In this document: in pieces, positions 52,297-62,000 of the stretch
Layout of the letters: each line of letters begins with the position of its first letter
Numbering within the stretch: position 1 is the stretch's first letter
Assembly: GCA_947496705.1 (NCBI GenBank)
Contig: CANMDW010000014.1
Coordinates: forward strand, 1-64,000
Reading direction: 5' to 3'
Length of the DNA: 64,000 bases
DNA from: an uncultured Aquimarina sp.
Lineage (GTDB): Bacteria; Bacteroidota; Bacteroidia; Flavobacteriales; Flavobacteriaceae
Translations under genes and position numbers: made by a program
Notes under the pieces: model-generated
Databases searched by the model: none
The model's input: only the letters and a program-made list of their open reading frames with translations
Told to the model about the DNA's origin: nothing

Positions 52297-53037
52297 ATGA
52301 ATCCCTTTAAAGACATAGACCCTAAAAAAGGACTACGAGAGAATGATAAAAGTCCATTTTATGGGCGTTTTTGCCTCAACTTTGACCAGGTTGCTCCTTT
52401 TAATGGATCTACCTCCTATTTTAATGAAAATGGATATAGTCCGATAGCTTTTATCCCCATAAAAAAAGGAAAAGAACAAGATGTCTTACTACTGTATGAA
52501 ATGTTTCCTGAGCGGGTTCAAAGCTTGCTACATTGTTATCGACAAAATCAAAATAAAGTAATTAAAAACACTTGGTGGATGGATGAATGTTTTGGTGATG
52601 GAGATTATTTCCTGGTGTTAGAAATGACAGGTGATTTTATATACATTGGTATTGAAAACCTGTATTTTGCATTACTGGAATTGAGTGAGTTTTTAGAGGA
52701 TTGCCATTTCTTTGTCTATTCCTCTGGGTACAGATATATTCATTGGTTGGATGAATATATCATTAAGAATGGGGAACTCACTTTGTTACGTCATCTACTT
52801 GAAATTGAAGCCTACTATGGGCGTTTACACTTTTATATTAAAAGGGCTTTGCAACATCCGGGGGACGAATCCTTAAAACACTTTGCCCTTGATCAGATTA
52901 TTAACAGTAAAGTTTTCTCTTTTTTTGTAAAAAAAGTGGATAATATAACAAACGAAAAGAATTTGATGAAAGTAAAAACCAAATCCCCAGATCTCTATAA
53001 GATTTACCAGGATTATAAAAAATTGAAAAATACCTGA
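52297..53037 (+). CDS. Tandem paralog C (246 aa), unknown family
   Basis: The 5' end and the intergenic sequence before it are nearly identical to those of paralog B. The C-terminal 45 residues differ (SKVFSFFVKKVDNITNEKNL). An extra segment with STSYFNENGYSPIAFIP appears near residue 35. The three copies keep length and layout, but the variable segments differ, as expected if each copy protects against a different variant partner. Confidence 0.82.
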   Translation: MNPFKDIDPKKGLRENDKSPFYGRFCLNFDQVAPFNGSTSYFNENGYSPIAFIPIKKGKEQDVLLLYEMFPERVQSLLHCYRQNQNKVIKNTWWMDECFGDGDYFLVLEMTGDFIYIGIENLYFALLELSEFLEDCHFFVYSSGYRYIHWLDEYIIKNGELTLLRHLLEIEAYYGRLHFYIKRALQHPGDESLKHFALDQIINSKVFSFFVKKVDNITNEKNLMKVKTKSPDLYKIYQDYKKLKNT

Positions 53038-53047
53038 AAAAGGAATT

Positions 53048-54190
53048 ATGAATATCCAGATTAAGCCAAAGTTCGAGATACATAAAGACATCATTATCCC
53101 ACTATCAGTAGGAATTGCTGAGGAAGATATTAGAGATATAGTTACTTATTCTGATACTTCTGGATATTGGGTTGATATTGAAGTGAAAAAAACGGGGAAC
53201 AATTACTTTCTAGTTATCTATGACCAGCCCGAATTAGATATAAACTATGTTCACAAGGTGCTATCTGCAATATGTAAGTGGACAGAAAATGCTCATTTTA
53301 TCATTTATGACAGACACCCTGAGCGGGCAACTTTTTATCGGTTAGAATTAACTGAAATCAAAATAAAAGAGGGGAAATACTACCGTAAAGATGTTCCATT
53401 TAAGGAAGCCATTCCCTCAAGCCGTTTCTTAAAACTGAAAGCTGGTGGTGTACAGCAAATGTTTGACTTTTTAAAAGAATATCTTCTTGCTACAAATTAC
53501 TGGAAACAAGATTCTGATATCAGGAAGTACCTTATTACAGATCTAACTCTAGATATTGAATACTATTTTAAAAATAGAGACCCTGAACGGTTTTTACCTT
53601 CTTTGATACAGTATGGCGAGGCTTTTGCACTCAATGAAAATGTAGAGAGATTAATGGCTCTTTACAATTATAAACCAGAATCAGTTCCAAAATCGATCGA
53701 AGAAGTTATTAGTACATTATTTAAGTACCAAAGAGAAGATAGACAAATACTTTTAAAAGCTACAAGAGAAAAAGCAGCACTAAATCCAATCTATGTTTCC
53801 GAGTCGGCATTAGAATATTATGAAATAGAATTAAATGCCATTTTACCTTATACCTTCAAAAAACTGTATGCAGAAATTGGTGATGGAGGTTTTGATCCGG
53901 CTTTTGGGTTGCTGCCGATACAGCGTATTGTTAAGATCACAACAAAACTTCGAACAACAAACAAAGATTTTCCAGACTACATCGTCCCCTTTTTATACTG
54001 CGGCAAAGGAATATATACTTGCCTCAATACCTCTAAAATAAGTTTTCCTGTAGTTAATTTCTATAGAGAACAAGTTGGGGAGGTTGCTACATGGTATGAG
54101 GCCTACGAACAAATTGAAGAAAGCTTTGAGGGTTGGCTGGATCACTGGATCACCAATCTCCCTGAACATTATGAGGAAATCACACCTTAA
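53048..54190 (+). CDS. SMI1/KNR4 (SUKH) C-terminal protein with paralog-like N-terminal domain (380 aa)
   Basis: Residues 235-375 match the SUKH fold: VSESALEYYEIELNAILPYT, FKKLYAEIGDGGFDPAFGLL, FLYCGKGIYTCL, then YEQIEESFEGWLDHWI. Residues 35-115 (NYFLVIYDQPELDINYVHKV, TENAHFIIYDRHPERATFY) resemble the central part of the 50849-52297 family (EDCHFFVY). It looks like a fusion of that family to SUKH. It is last in the PPM22 operon and strongly supports an immunity role for its relatives. Confidence 0.85.
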   Translation: MNIQIKPKFEIHKDIIIPLSVGIAEEDIRDIVTYSDTSGYWVDIEVKKTGNNYFLVIYDQPELDINYVHKVLSAICKWTENAHFIIYDRHPERATFYRLELTEIKIKEGKYYRKDVPFKEAIPSSRFLKLKAGGVQQMFDFLKEYLLATNYWKQDSDIRKYLITDLTLDIEYYFKNRDPERFLPSLIQYGEAFALNENVERLMALYNYKPESVPKSIEEVISTLFKYQREDRQILLKATREKAALNPIYVSESALEYYEIELNAILPYTFKKLYAEIGDGGFDPAFGLLPIQRIVKITTKLRTTNKDFPDYIVPFLYCGKGIYTCLNTSKISFPVVNFYREQVGEVATWYEAYEQIEESFEGWLDHWITNLPEHYEEITP

Positions 54191-54208
54191 GCTGTTGCAC
54201 ATAAAGAA

Positions 54209-54259
54209 GTACCGCTCCATTAAACGGGGCGAAAAACTGTTGAAATCATTATAAAATTG
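54209..54259 (+). promoter_or_regulatory. PPM23: palindrome-promoter module
   Basis: Half-sites GTACCGCTC and AAACGGGGC with centre CATT (54209-54230), 21-nt spacer beginning GAAA, -7 box TAAAATTG at 54252-54259. It is the last module in the window. Confidence 0.8.
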
Positions 54260-54297
54260 TTCTCACAAAGAAGTTTAAACAACAAAACAGAAAAATT

Positions 54298-54588
54298 ATG
54301 AACAGCAAATTTCTAGCCAGAGAAGGAGACGATTTAAAAAATGTATTAGACCATATTACGCAATTCATAAAAGACAGTAATTACAAAGATATAATAGTAA
54401 GTACCATCAATAATTCTTACAGTGGTCGGTTTTTACAACGAGGAAGCCATTTTTTATTACTGGCCAATGAAACAAGAAGCACAAATTTAGGTTCGGGAAA
54501 TAAGGTTTTTCAGATACATTATATTGCAATATCTTCTATCATAGGTATTACTATTGATACAGATGAAGATTTAAATGTACCTGAATAG
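54298..54588 (+). CDS. Small hypothetical protein (96 aa)
   Basis: The product is soluble (KFLAREGDDLKNVLDHITQF, then STINNSYSGRFLQRGSHFLL) with an alpha-beta layout and no recognised family. It is the only gene after PPM23 and closes the island. Its leader ends in ACAGAAAAATTATG, like those after PPM1 and PPM22. Confidence 0.72.
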   Translation: MNSKFLAREGDDLKNVLDHITQFIKDSNYKDIIVSTINNSYSGRFLQRGSHFLLLANETRSTNLGSGNKVFQIHYIAISSIIGITIDTDEDLNVPE

Positions 54589-54906
54589 TAATTGATTGGA
54601 TAACTAAATGACACTAGTTTATAATTACGTTGATTAATTTCGCTAGAGTGCTTTATATCCCATCCCTGCCTTATCTACCCTGTAGGGTTTGCAAGTACCA
54701 TTAGTATGTTTCGTTATACTCAAATGTTGAGGTTGGGTTTTAACTTTAGGTGTGTCAAACTCTCCGTCCCACACTTTGAGCGTGGTTCACTCGTAGCTGA
54801 TGGTCAGACAGGGATTTAGGACCTGTCCTTAAATTGATTCAGGGATGAGACACGTATTTTTTCATGTACCAACGCAATTATAAACTAGAGCCATGGCTTA
54901 TCATAC
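54589..54906. other. Gene-free gap at the island boundary
   Basis: About 320 nt between convergent genes hold no convincing reading frame, no PPM palindrome, no tRNA and no direct-repeat attachment site that I can see. It separates the plus-strand island from the minus-strand metabolic operon. Confidence 0.6.
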
Positions 54907-56664
54907 TTAATATATGATTTTTATACCTTTTAAACTCATTACAACATCTTTGGCAATCTCTATTGCATATATTTTAAGGGTACTCATGTCTTCTTCCAAA
55001 TTAATAGTTCCAACTTTAAGTACTCCCCAGGTTCTTTCATAAACTTCTTTACGTTTTATTCTATCAGGGCTATGTAATGCTTGTCCGGGGAAGGCTTTAT
55101 CTATTTTCTTTTTAATTTTTTTATCCTGAATTTCGAAAACAATTTCGGATCCTAATTGAGGTTCATCACAATTATATAATATTTCAAAATCATAGGGTCC
55201 TTTTTTGTTTACCCTTATCTTCAATGTAATGGTATCCTGCTTAGCATCCCATTGTGTCACCCAATCGTTTGCCCATCCTTGTTTTCCATAATATGTTAAT
55301 CCATTTCCCAGATTAAATTCGTGTGCCTCAATTAGAGTTTCTCTTGCTTCTTCATATCCAACACTAATTGGAACGCTGTTTATACCTTGCCGGGATACTT
55401 TTTTGATCCATTGATCATATGCTTGTAACATTGTATTTGAAACCTTTGGGAGCGAATCAAAAATATTCTCTAACTGATACGGATCTTTCACCATATTATA
55501 TAGGGTGGTGTCTTCTTTTTTAAGGACAAGGCGAAATTTATCACTTCTCACACTGCCTGGTATTTTGTCCCAACTTAGACCTGACCAATGTGAAAATATA
55601 TAACGATCTTCTGTAGTAGTATTAATTTCTAATAATTGAGAGGAAATATCGCTACCATCAATAGAAACGTTGTCTTTTATGTTTATACCACATAAATTGG
55701 ATAAAGTAGGGAGTACATCAATATGAGCTGCTATTGTTTTTAATTTTTTTCCTGACGGGATCTTTCCCGGCCATCTGATGAAAAAAGGAACCCTTGTTCC
55801 GCCTTCATCATTGGTAGCCTTTATGCCTCTCATATTACCATTATATCGGTTGCCGTTAGGACCATTATCAGACATAAAAATGACAATGGTGTTTTCGTTG
55901 AGATTTTCTTCTTCAAGTACATTAAGAATTCTTCCGAAATTATCATCTATATTTTCACACATGCCATAAACACAAGCATCTTTATCATTTATACCCTTTG
56001 CTTTATATTTATCAAAATAATGACCAGGTACCTGAAAAGGGCTATGTGGAGCATTGTAAGGGATATAACACAAGAATGGTTTTTCTTTGTTTTTTCTGAT
56101 GAAATTGATTGCAGCATCAGTGAAAACATCGGTAATGTATCCTTTTGTTTTTACGGGTTGATCATTAATATTCTTAAGCGTTGTATCAAAATAATTATTC
56201 CAATGCCCTGCTGTAAAACCTAAGAACTCATCAAATCCTTGTCCTTTTGGATTTTCGGGGTATTGAGCTCCATTATGCCATTTGCCATAAATACCTGTAC
56301 TATACCCTTTATCCTTAAATAATTCGGCAATGGTAACTGTTTCAGAGCGCATGACCTCATCACGATTCGTAACACTCCAGACACCCGTGCTAATCGCCCA
56401 TTTACCCGAAAGCAAACTTGCCCGAGTGGGAGCACAAACCGGAGACACAAAAAAACGATCCAAACTGGTGCTTTCAGTTTTAAAATTATCAATATTTGGC
56501 GTCTCCAGATATGGGTTATTATGAGATGATAAATCTCCCCATCCCTGGTCATCTGTCATGACGATAATGACGTTGGGATGAACTACCTCTTCTGGTTTAG
56601 GATCTTTGCATGAAACAACAATTAGAACACATAATATTTTTAAAAATAGCAGATTAGGATTCAT
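54907..56664 (-). CDS. Sulfatase, arylsulfatase A-like lipoprotein (585 aa)
   Basis: The enzyme hydrolyses sulfate esters and should work in the periplasm as a lipoprotein (signal LKILCVLIVVSC, lipobox Cys19). The metal-site motif NVIIVMTDDQGWGD lies at residues 31-44. The formylglycine signature CAPTR starts at Cys77. GKWHNG and SDNG motifs follow. The C-terminal 150 residues form an extra beta domain. It is the last gene of a minus-strand operon with a GMC oxidoreductase, suggesting use of sulfated glycans or sugars. Confidence 0.95.
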   Translation of the reverse strand: MNPNLLFLKILCVLIVVSCKDPKPEEVVHPNVIIVMTDDQGWGDLSSHNNPYLETPNIDNFKTESTSLDRFFVSPVCAPTRASLLSGKWAISTGVWSVTNRDEVMRSETVTIAELFKDKGYSTGIYGKWHNGAQYPENPKGQGFDEFLGFTAGHWNNYFDTTLKNINDQPVKTKGYITDVFTDAAINFIRKNKEKPFLCYIPYNAPHSPFQVPGHYFDKYKAKGINDKDACVYGMCENIDDNFGRILNVLEEENLNENTIVIFMSDNGPNGNRYNGNMRGIKATNDEGGTRVPFFIRWPGKIPSGKKLKTIAAHIDVLPTLSNLCGINIKDNVSIDGSDISSQLLEINTTTEDRYIFSHWSGLSWDKIPGSVRSDKFRLVLKKEDTTLYNMVKDPYQLENIFDSLPKVSNTMLQAYDQWIKKVSRQGINSVPISVGYEEARETLIEAHEFNLGNGLTYYGKQGWANDWVTQWDAKQDTITLKIRVNKKGPYDFEILYNCDEPQLGSEIVFEIQDKKIKKKIDKAFPGQALHSPDRIKRKEVYERTWGVLKVGTINLEEDMSTLKIYAIEIAKDVVMSLKGIKIIY

Positions 56665-56695
56665 ACGAATGCTTCTATTTCCGACCAGACACTAT

Positions 56696-57319
56696 TTACA
56701 AAGACCAGGCATTTCCTACTTGAGATACTGGTATACAGGCTTCATATGTACCTGGTATGGGATCGTAATTAAGCACATGCTCGCCTATATATTCTGAAGT
56801 ATAATATCCCAATAAGGTAAAACTGCGAATAGTGATCAGAAACTTATATGTTAAAAAAACCGCTATTTCGGAAGCAGGAACCTCTTCTACATCCAACGCT
56901 ATAAGCCTGAAGATATATTCTTCTCTTTCTTTAGAGATATTAAAATATGTTTTTAGGAGCTCGAGACACTCTTCCCTGGTAGCTTTAGCCGTTTCTTTGT
57001 TGTATTGCTCCCGGTACACTTTTTCAAATATCTCCCATCCTTTCATAACAAGCTCTTTATCCTCATCTATAACCACATTATGCATCATTTTATCTATAAA
57101 CTGAGGTATCGCCAAATCTAATGCCCCCGGTAAATCGGTGGGAGGAAGAATGATATCTGATAAATAGGTTACGAAGATCTTTTGGGGATTCGTTAAAAAT
57201 ACAGCTTGCCAATCATCACCTTTTGATGTACATGAATTAAAAACAGTTATAAGAGATGGCATAGCAATACTATAGCCAATCCCTAAGGTTAAATTTTTTA
57301 TAACACTTCTTCTATCCAT
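56696..57319 (-). CDS. Gluconate 2-dehydrogenase subunit 3-like protein (207 aa)
   Basis: The start is the ATG at 57319 (MDRRSVIKNLTLGIGYSIAM), 7 nt after the upstream stop. The basic pair followed by a hydrophobic segment looks like a Tat-type signal, and SLITVFNSCTSKG could be a lipobox. The body (FVTYLSDIILPPTDLPGALD, then VIDEDKELVMKGWEIFEKVY) fits the small subunit family that escorts GMC-type flavoprotein dehydrogenases. It partners with the 57327 gene. Confidence 0.88.
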   Translation of the reverse strand: MDRRSVIKNLTLGIGYSIAMPSLITVFNSCTSKGDDWQAVFLTNPQKIFVTYLSDIILPPTDLPGALDLAIPQFIDKMMHNVVIDEDKELVMKGWEIFEKVYREQYNKETAKATREECLELLKTYFNISKEREEYIFRLIALDVEEVPASEIAVFLTYKFLITIRSFTLLGYYTSEYIGEHVLNYDPIPGTYEACIPVSQVGNAWSL

Positions 57320-57326
57320 GACTGTC

Positions 57327-59045
57327 TCAATTAAATCTGTTTTTCTTGAATTGCTCAATTGCATGGTTTGCCGCCCTTGCGGTAATTGCCATATAGGTCA
57401 GAGATGGATTTTGTGATGCTGAAGAAGTCATACAAGCACCATCGGTAACATATACATTTGGTACTGTATGAATTTGATTATTACCATTTAAAACCGAAGT
57501 CCTGGGATCTCTACCCATCCTCGCTGTACCCATCTCATGAATACCATTACCGGGGAAACAAGGTTCGTTATATCCTTCTACATCTTTAAATCCAGCGGCT
57601 TTGAGCATTGCAATAGCTTGCTGCTCTGCATCTTTGCGCATTTCCATTTCATTCTCCTTGTATTCACAATCAAACGTGAGTGTAGGAAGCCCCCATGTAT
57701 CGAGTTTATTATAATTAAGGGTTACTTTGTTTTCGTGATAAGGTAAGCACTCCCCAAAACAATTAATTCCGATTTTCCAGTGTCCTGGTTTTAATAGTTC
57801 TTCTTTTAGTTCTTTTCCAAAACTCATTTCTCCAACCGCTCTGGTCCAATCTGTTCTACTGGCCCCGCCTTGCATACCATATCCTCTTACAAAACTTCTC
57901 TGTTTACTATTTTTATCGATATTTCTAAATCTGGGAACGAAGAAACCTGCAGGTTTTCTGCCTTTATAATAATCCTCGAGGTGATTATCAGATTTTGCCG
58001 TAGCACCCACTTTAAAGTGGTGATCCATTAAATTATGCCCCAACTCACCGCTATCATTTCCTAAACCATTAGGAAAACGTTCTGATTTGGATTGCAATAG
58101 TACAGCGGTTGTAGCCATAGCTGAAGCGCAACAAAAAATTACTTTAGCATAGAATTCTAACTTTTCGTGAGTTTCGGTATCTATGACACGAACTCCGACG
58201 GCTATTTTTTTCTTATCATCATACATGATTTCATGAACAATAGAATTAGGCCTGAGTGTCATATTTCCCGTTCGTTCTGCAGCCGGCAATGTAGATGAGT
58301 TACTACTAAAATAGGCTCCAAAAGGACATCCCCGAATACAACGATCTCTATATTGGCAGCTACTACGTCCTTCTTTACCTTTGGGATCTGTAAGGTTTGC
58401 AACTCTGCTATTTATTACTTTTCTATCTTTAAAATTTTTGGCAATTCCTGATCTAAACTCTTCTTCTACACAATTAAGAGGAATAGGAGGAGTGAAAATA
58501 CTATCGGGTAGTTGGGGTAACCCTTCTTCTTTTCCACTAATACCAATATAGCGTTCTACTTTTTCATACCAAGGTGCTAAATCTTTATATCGAATTGGCC
58601 AATCGACACCGTGACCATCTTTTTTATTGGCTTCAAAATCTATATCACTCCAGCGAAAAGACATACGTGCCCACATTAAAGATTTTCCTCCTACATGATA
58701 TCCCCGAATCCAATCAAATCTTTTTTCCTCGTTATAGGGGTGTTCGAGATCATTTACAAACCAATGTTTACTGGCTTCTCCTGTAGTATATCCTGTGCGT
58801 TCCTGTTTTGATTGTTGTATACGATCTTTTGCACTCGCCAGGCCTCGATTTTCAAAATCCCAGGGATCATCGTGCATCGTGGGATAATCCTCTATGTGTT
58901 TTACCATACGACCTCGTTCTAGAACAAGCGTTTTAAGTCCTCCTTCGCAAAGCTCTTTGGCGGCCCATCCACCGGTTATGCCAGTACCAATTACGATAGC
59001 GTCGTATTGATTCTGGTTAGATGATTTTAGTGTAGTATCATTCAT
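57327..59045 (-). CDS. GMC family oxidoreductase (572 aa)
   Basis: An FAD enzyme that oxidises alcohol groups of sugars or polyols. The nucleotide-binding GTGITG lies at residues 20-25. Cysteine-rich CQYRDRCIRGCPFGAYFSSN is in the middle. The end has the GMC C-terminal pattern (GIHEMGTARMGRDPRTSVLN, then VTDGACMTSSASQNPSLTYM). No own signal peptide is evident, so export with the Tat-like small subunit is likely. It lies between the VCBS gene and its presumed small subunit. Confidence 0.95.
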   Translation of the reverse strand: MNDTTLKSSNQNQYDAIVIGTGITGGWAAKELCEGGLKTLVLERGRMVKHIEDYPTMHDDPWDFENRGLASAKDRIQQSKQERTGYTTGEASKHWFVNDLEHPYNEEKRFDWIRGYHVGGKSLMWARMSFRWSDIDFEANKKDGHGVDWPIRYKDLAPWYEKVERYIGISGKEEGLPQLPDSIFTPPIPLNCVEEEFRSGIAKNFKDRKVINSRVANLTDPKGKEGRSSCQYRDRCIRGCPFGAYFSSNSSTLPAAERTGNMTLRPNSIVHEIMYDDKKKIAVGVRVIDTETHEKLEFYAKVIFCCASAMATTAVLLQSKSERFPNGLGNDSGELGHNLMDHHFKVGATAKSDNHLEDYYKGRKPAGFFVPRFRNIDKNSKQRSFVRGYGMQGGASRTDWTRAVGEMSFGKELKEELLKPGHWKIGINCFGECLPYHENKVTLNYNKLDTWGLPTLTFDCEYKENEMEMRKDAEQQAIAMLKAAGFKDVEGYNEPCFPGNGIHEMGTARMGRDPRTSVLNGNNQIHTVPNVYVTDGACMTSSASQNPSLTYMAITARAANHAIEQFKKNRFN

Positions 59046-59064
59046 AAGAGTATGAGATTTAGAA

Positions 59065-62000
59065 TCAATTAAGCTTTACCAGTTGTATATAATCATCATT
59101 TTTTGCACAGATAATATAGTTGCCAGAGGGAGTTTTAATAGTACTCATATCTTTCACATCTCCAGAAACATAAAAGCCGCTGTCTCGGGCATTTATGGGT
59201 TCAAAAGATCCATTTCCTGCTCCTTTTAGAAATAGTCCAATACCTGCATCAGCTCTTGGTGTTTCTACTTCCGAACCATATAAGTTACCTGCTAAAAGCG
59301 CATCGAGATTTCCATCCTTATCAAAATCTTGCACTATAACCTGGTTAATATTGGTCATTTGGGTTTCAATGGGGAGCTCATGTATTTTGAATGTACCGTC
59401 TGAATTTTCGAGGTAAATACTAGCAAAGGATTTTACCTGATAGTGTAATGCATTGTCCAGATACTTCTCGGTATAAATATCTTCTAAAGTTGCATTTGAA
59501 AAAGATTCATAGTTTTTGAATTTATTCTTAATTCCGGGCATTTGATCAGATGAGCATTGTCTTCCACGAACGGGAAATTTCTCTCCGTCATTAAAATAAC
59601 TTAATACAATATCTTTGGTGTTATTACTATCAAAATCATAGAAATAGATGTCAAATGTTTCTTCTTCCCTGGCTTGATATTTATAATTCAACCCGAGATT
59701 CCCGACAATAAAATCCATATCTCCATCTTTATCAAAGTCACCTTCTTTAATGCTAAACCACCACCCTGTGGTATCTTCAAGCCCCATTTGTTTGGATACA
59801 TCTACCAGGTTTCCCTCTTCATTTTTAAATATTTTTATAGGCATCCATTCTCCAACCACAATAAGATCTGTCCAACCATCCTTATCAAAATCTGTCCAGC
59901 TTGCACTGGTCACCATGCCTAATTCATAAAGTTCTGCTGCGTTTTTGGAAGTAATATCGACAAACTTCGGAGTTCCTTTTTCTGATACATTTTCGAGCAG
60001 ATAACTATTTGCCGGTAATGGATAATTACCTGGTATGAGGCGCCCGCCAACAAATAGATCTAGATCACCATCTTTGTCATAGTCCTCTGCATATACTCTT
60101 GATCCACTGGTAATCATTTTGGGTAATGCCAACGTTGATTTGCTGAATTTTCCTTCTCCATTATTTACATACAACCTGTCCTGAAGCATCTCAGAATCTT
60201 TATCATATTCGTTTCCTCCGCTCACTACATAAAGGTCATTATCGCCATCATGATCTGCATCAAAAATAAGGGCTCCCAAATCTTCATGGCGATTGTCTTT
60301 TTCGATTGCTTCTATAGATTGTTTTAGAAAACCTTCCTGAGTTTGAAAATAAAGACCCCCTGGATATTGTGAGGCTCCACCAATATAGATATCTTCTAAT
60401 TCATCCCCGTTAAGATCGCCTACTGCCAGACCGGGACCAAAAGAAGATGTTTTATGAGGTAAAAGGATTTCTTTTTCAAAATCATTATAAATATTCTCGG
60501 AATGTTTATGTTTTAACCCCAGTGAATCTGGGATTATAGTTGTGAAAAGTTTTTCTTTTTTCTCTGTATTTTTAACCTCAGCAATAGTTGCATTCTTATA
60601 TGCTAAAACCAGCTGCTGATTTGAGGGAATATTCTTAATGATTTCTTGCTTTCTGTCTGGCCATATTACTTTTAATTCATCAATACTTTGCTCTTTACCT
60701 AATCCAAAATGGAGTTTTGGAGCAACAGAGGATTGAAACCCTCTGCTAAGCGTAAGTTCCTGCATTTGGGTTTTCTTTGAAGCTGTAATATAAACTCTGG
60801 CACCTAAACCGTATGGATTTTTTTCAGTACCTGTAAGTGTTATCGTTATATAATTATTTTTTTCGGCATTGGCATTTTCAAAAACTGAGGCGTAATCATC
60901 TATGTTGTTGGTAACAATCTCCAGATCGCCATCGTTGTCTAGATCTACATAAACGCAACCATTAGAGAAGCCTTCATGAGAAATTCCCCATTCTTTATTT
61001 ATTCTTTCGAAAGTTAAATCGCCTTTATTCCTAAAAACGAAGTTGTCTATTTTTTCTGAAGGAATAGCCAGTGATCTTTCCAGCAGGCTATCTCTTTTAT
61101 TCGTTACTTTTCTTAATTCATTAAAGTAATCCCGGTTATTGATTTCTCTTCTGGTACCGTTTGAAATAAAAATATCTTTCCATCCGTCGTTATCAAGATC
61201 TGCAAATAAGGGCCCCCAGCTCCAGTCTGTCGATGAAATTCCTGCCAGTCGTGAAGTATTACTGAAATCAGGAAGATTATCATTGATAACCCCTGCATTT
61301 ATTTGTAGAGAATTATGCATGTACTGATAATGAAAACCCGCATGTACCGTGCTCCAGAAAATAGCGGGATTCATACTGGCCATATTGGCTTTTGCACGAC
61401 GATTATTTTTGGCGTCCATATCTACCTGGATGATATCTAATAGCCCATCATTATTATAGTCTGCAATATCAACTCCCATTCCGTAAAATGACGTTTGCTT
61501 TGTGGTTTGCTTCACTACTTCTTTAAACGTTCCATCCTGATTATTGATATACATATAATCGGGTGTGCTAAAATCGTTAGACACATACAAATCCGGCCAT
61601 CCATCTTCATTCAGATCTCCAACAGTAGCACTTAGTGTAAGCCCGAAAGAACGAACTCCTGATGCATTGGTGACATCTGTAAATTGATCTCCATCATTTC
61701 GATATAATTTATCAGTTTCAATATCCTTTACACTACTCATTTTGAATAAATAGTAATCATTAGGAGCACTAAAACGAGTAGGAGGGTAGTTGGCTACGTA
61801 AAGGTCTAAGTCTCCGTCTAAATCATAATCAAAAAAAGTTCCCTGAACGCTGTTTCCTTGGTCATCAATACCATATTCTGAAGCTTTTTCGGTAAAGGTC
61901 CCGTCGGTATTATTAATGTATAAGAGATTATTTTTGGGAGTAAACTTACCTCCAACAGAACAATAAATGTCAAGATAACCGTCACCATTTACATCTGCCA

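Noticed and set aside
2043..54230. The palindromes as transcription terminators
   Set aside because: No T-tract follows any copy, while a -7 box lies at a constant distance. Some lie 10 or more nt from the previous gene and one lies between divergent genes.
2043..54230. The palindromes as integron attC or other site-specific recombination sites
   Set aside because: No attC core (GTTRRRY) or integrase gene is visible, and spacing to the -7 box is better explained by a promoter. Recombination through the copies remains possible by homology only.
2043..54230. The repeated palindromes as a dispersed CRISPR-like array
   Set aside because: Intervals are 0.5-4.4 kb and filled with genes; there are no spacers of uniform length and no cas genes.
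54589..54906. A tRNA or attachment site at the right edge of the island
   Set aside because: No cloverleaf, tRNA 3' end or matching direct repeat to the left edge near 1.9-2.1 kb was seen by eye.
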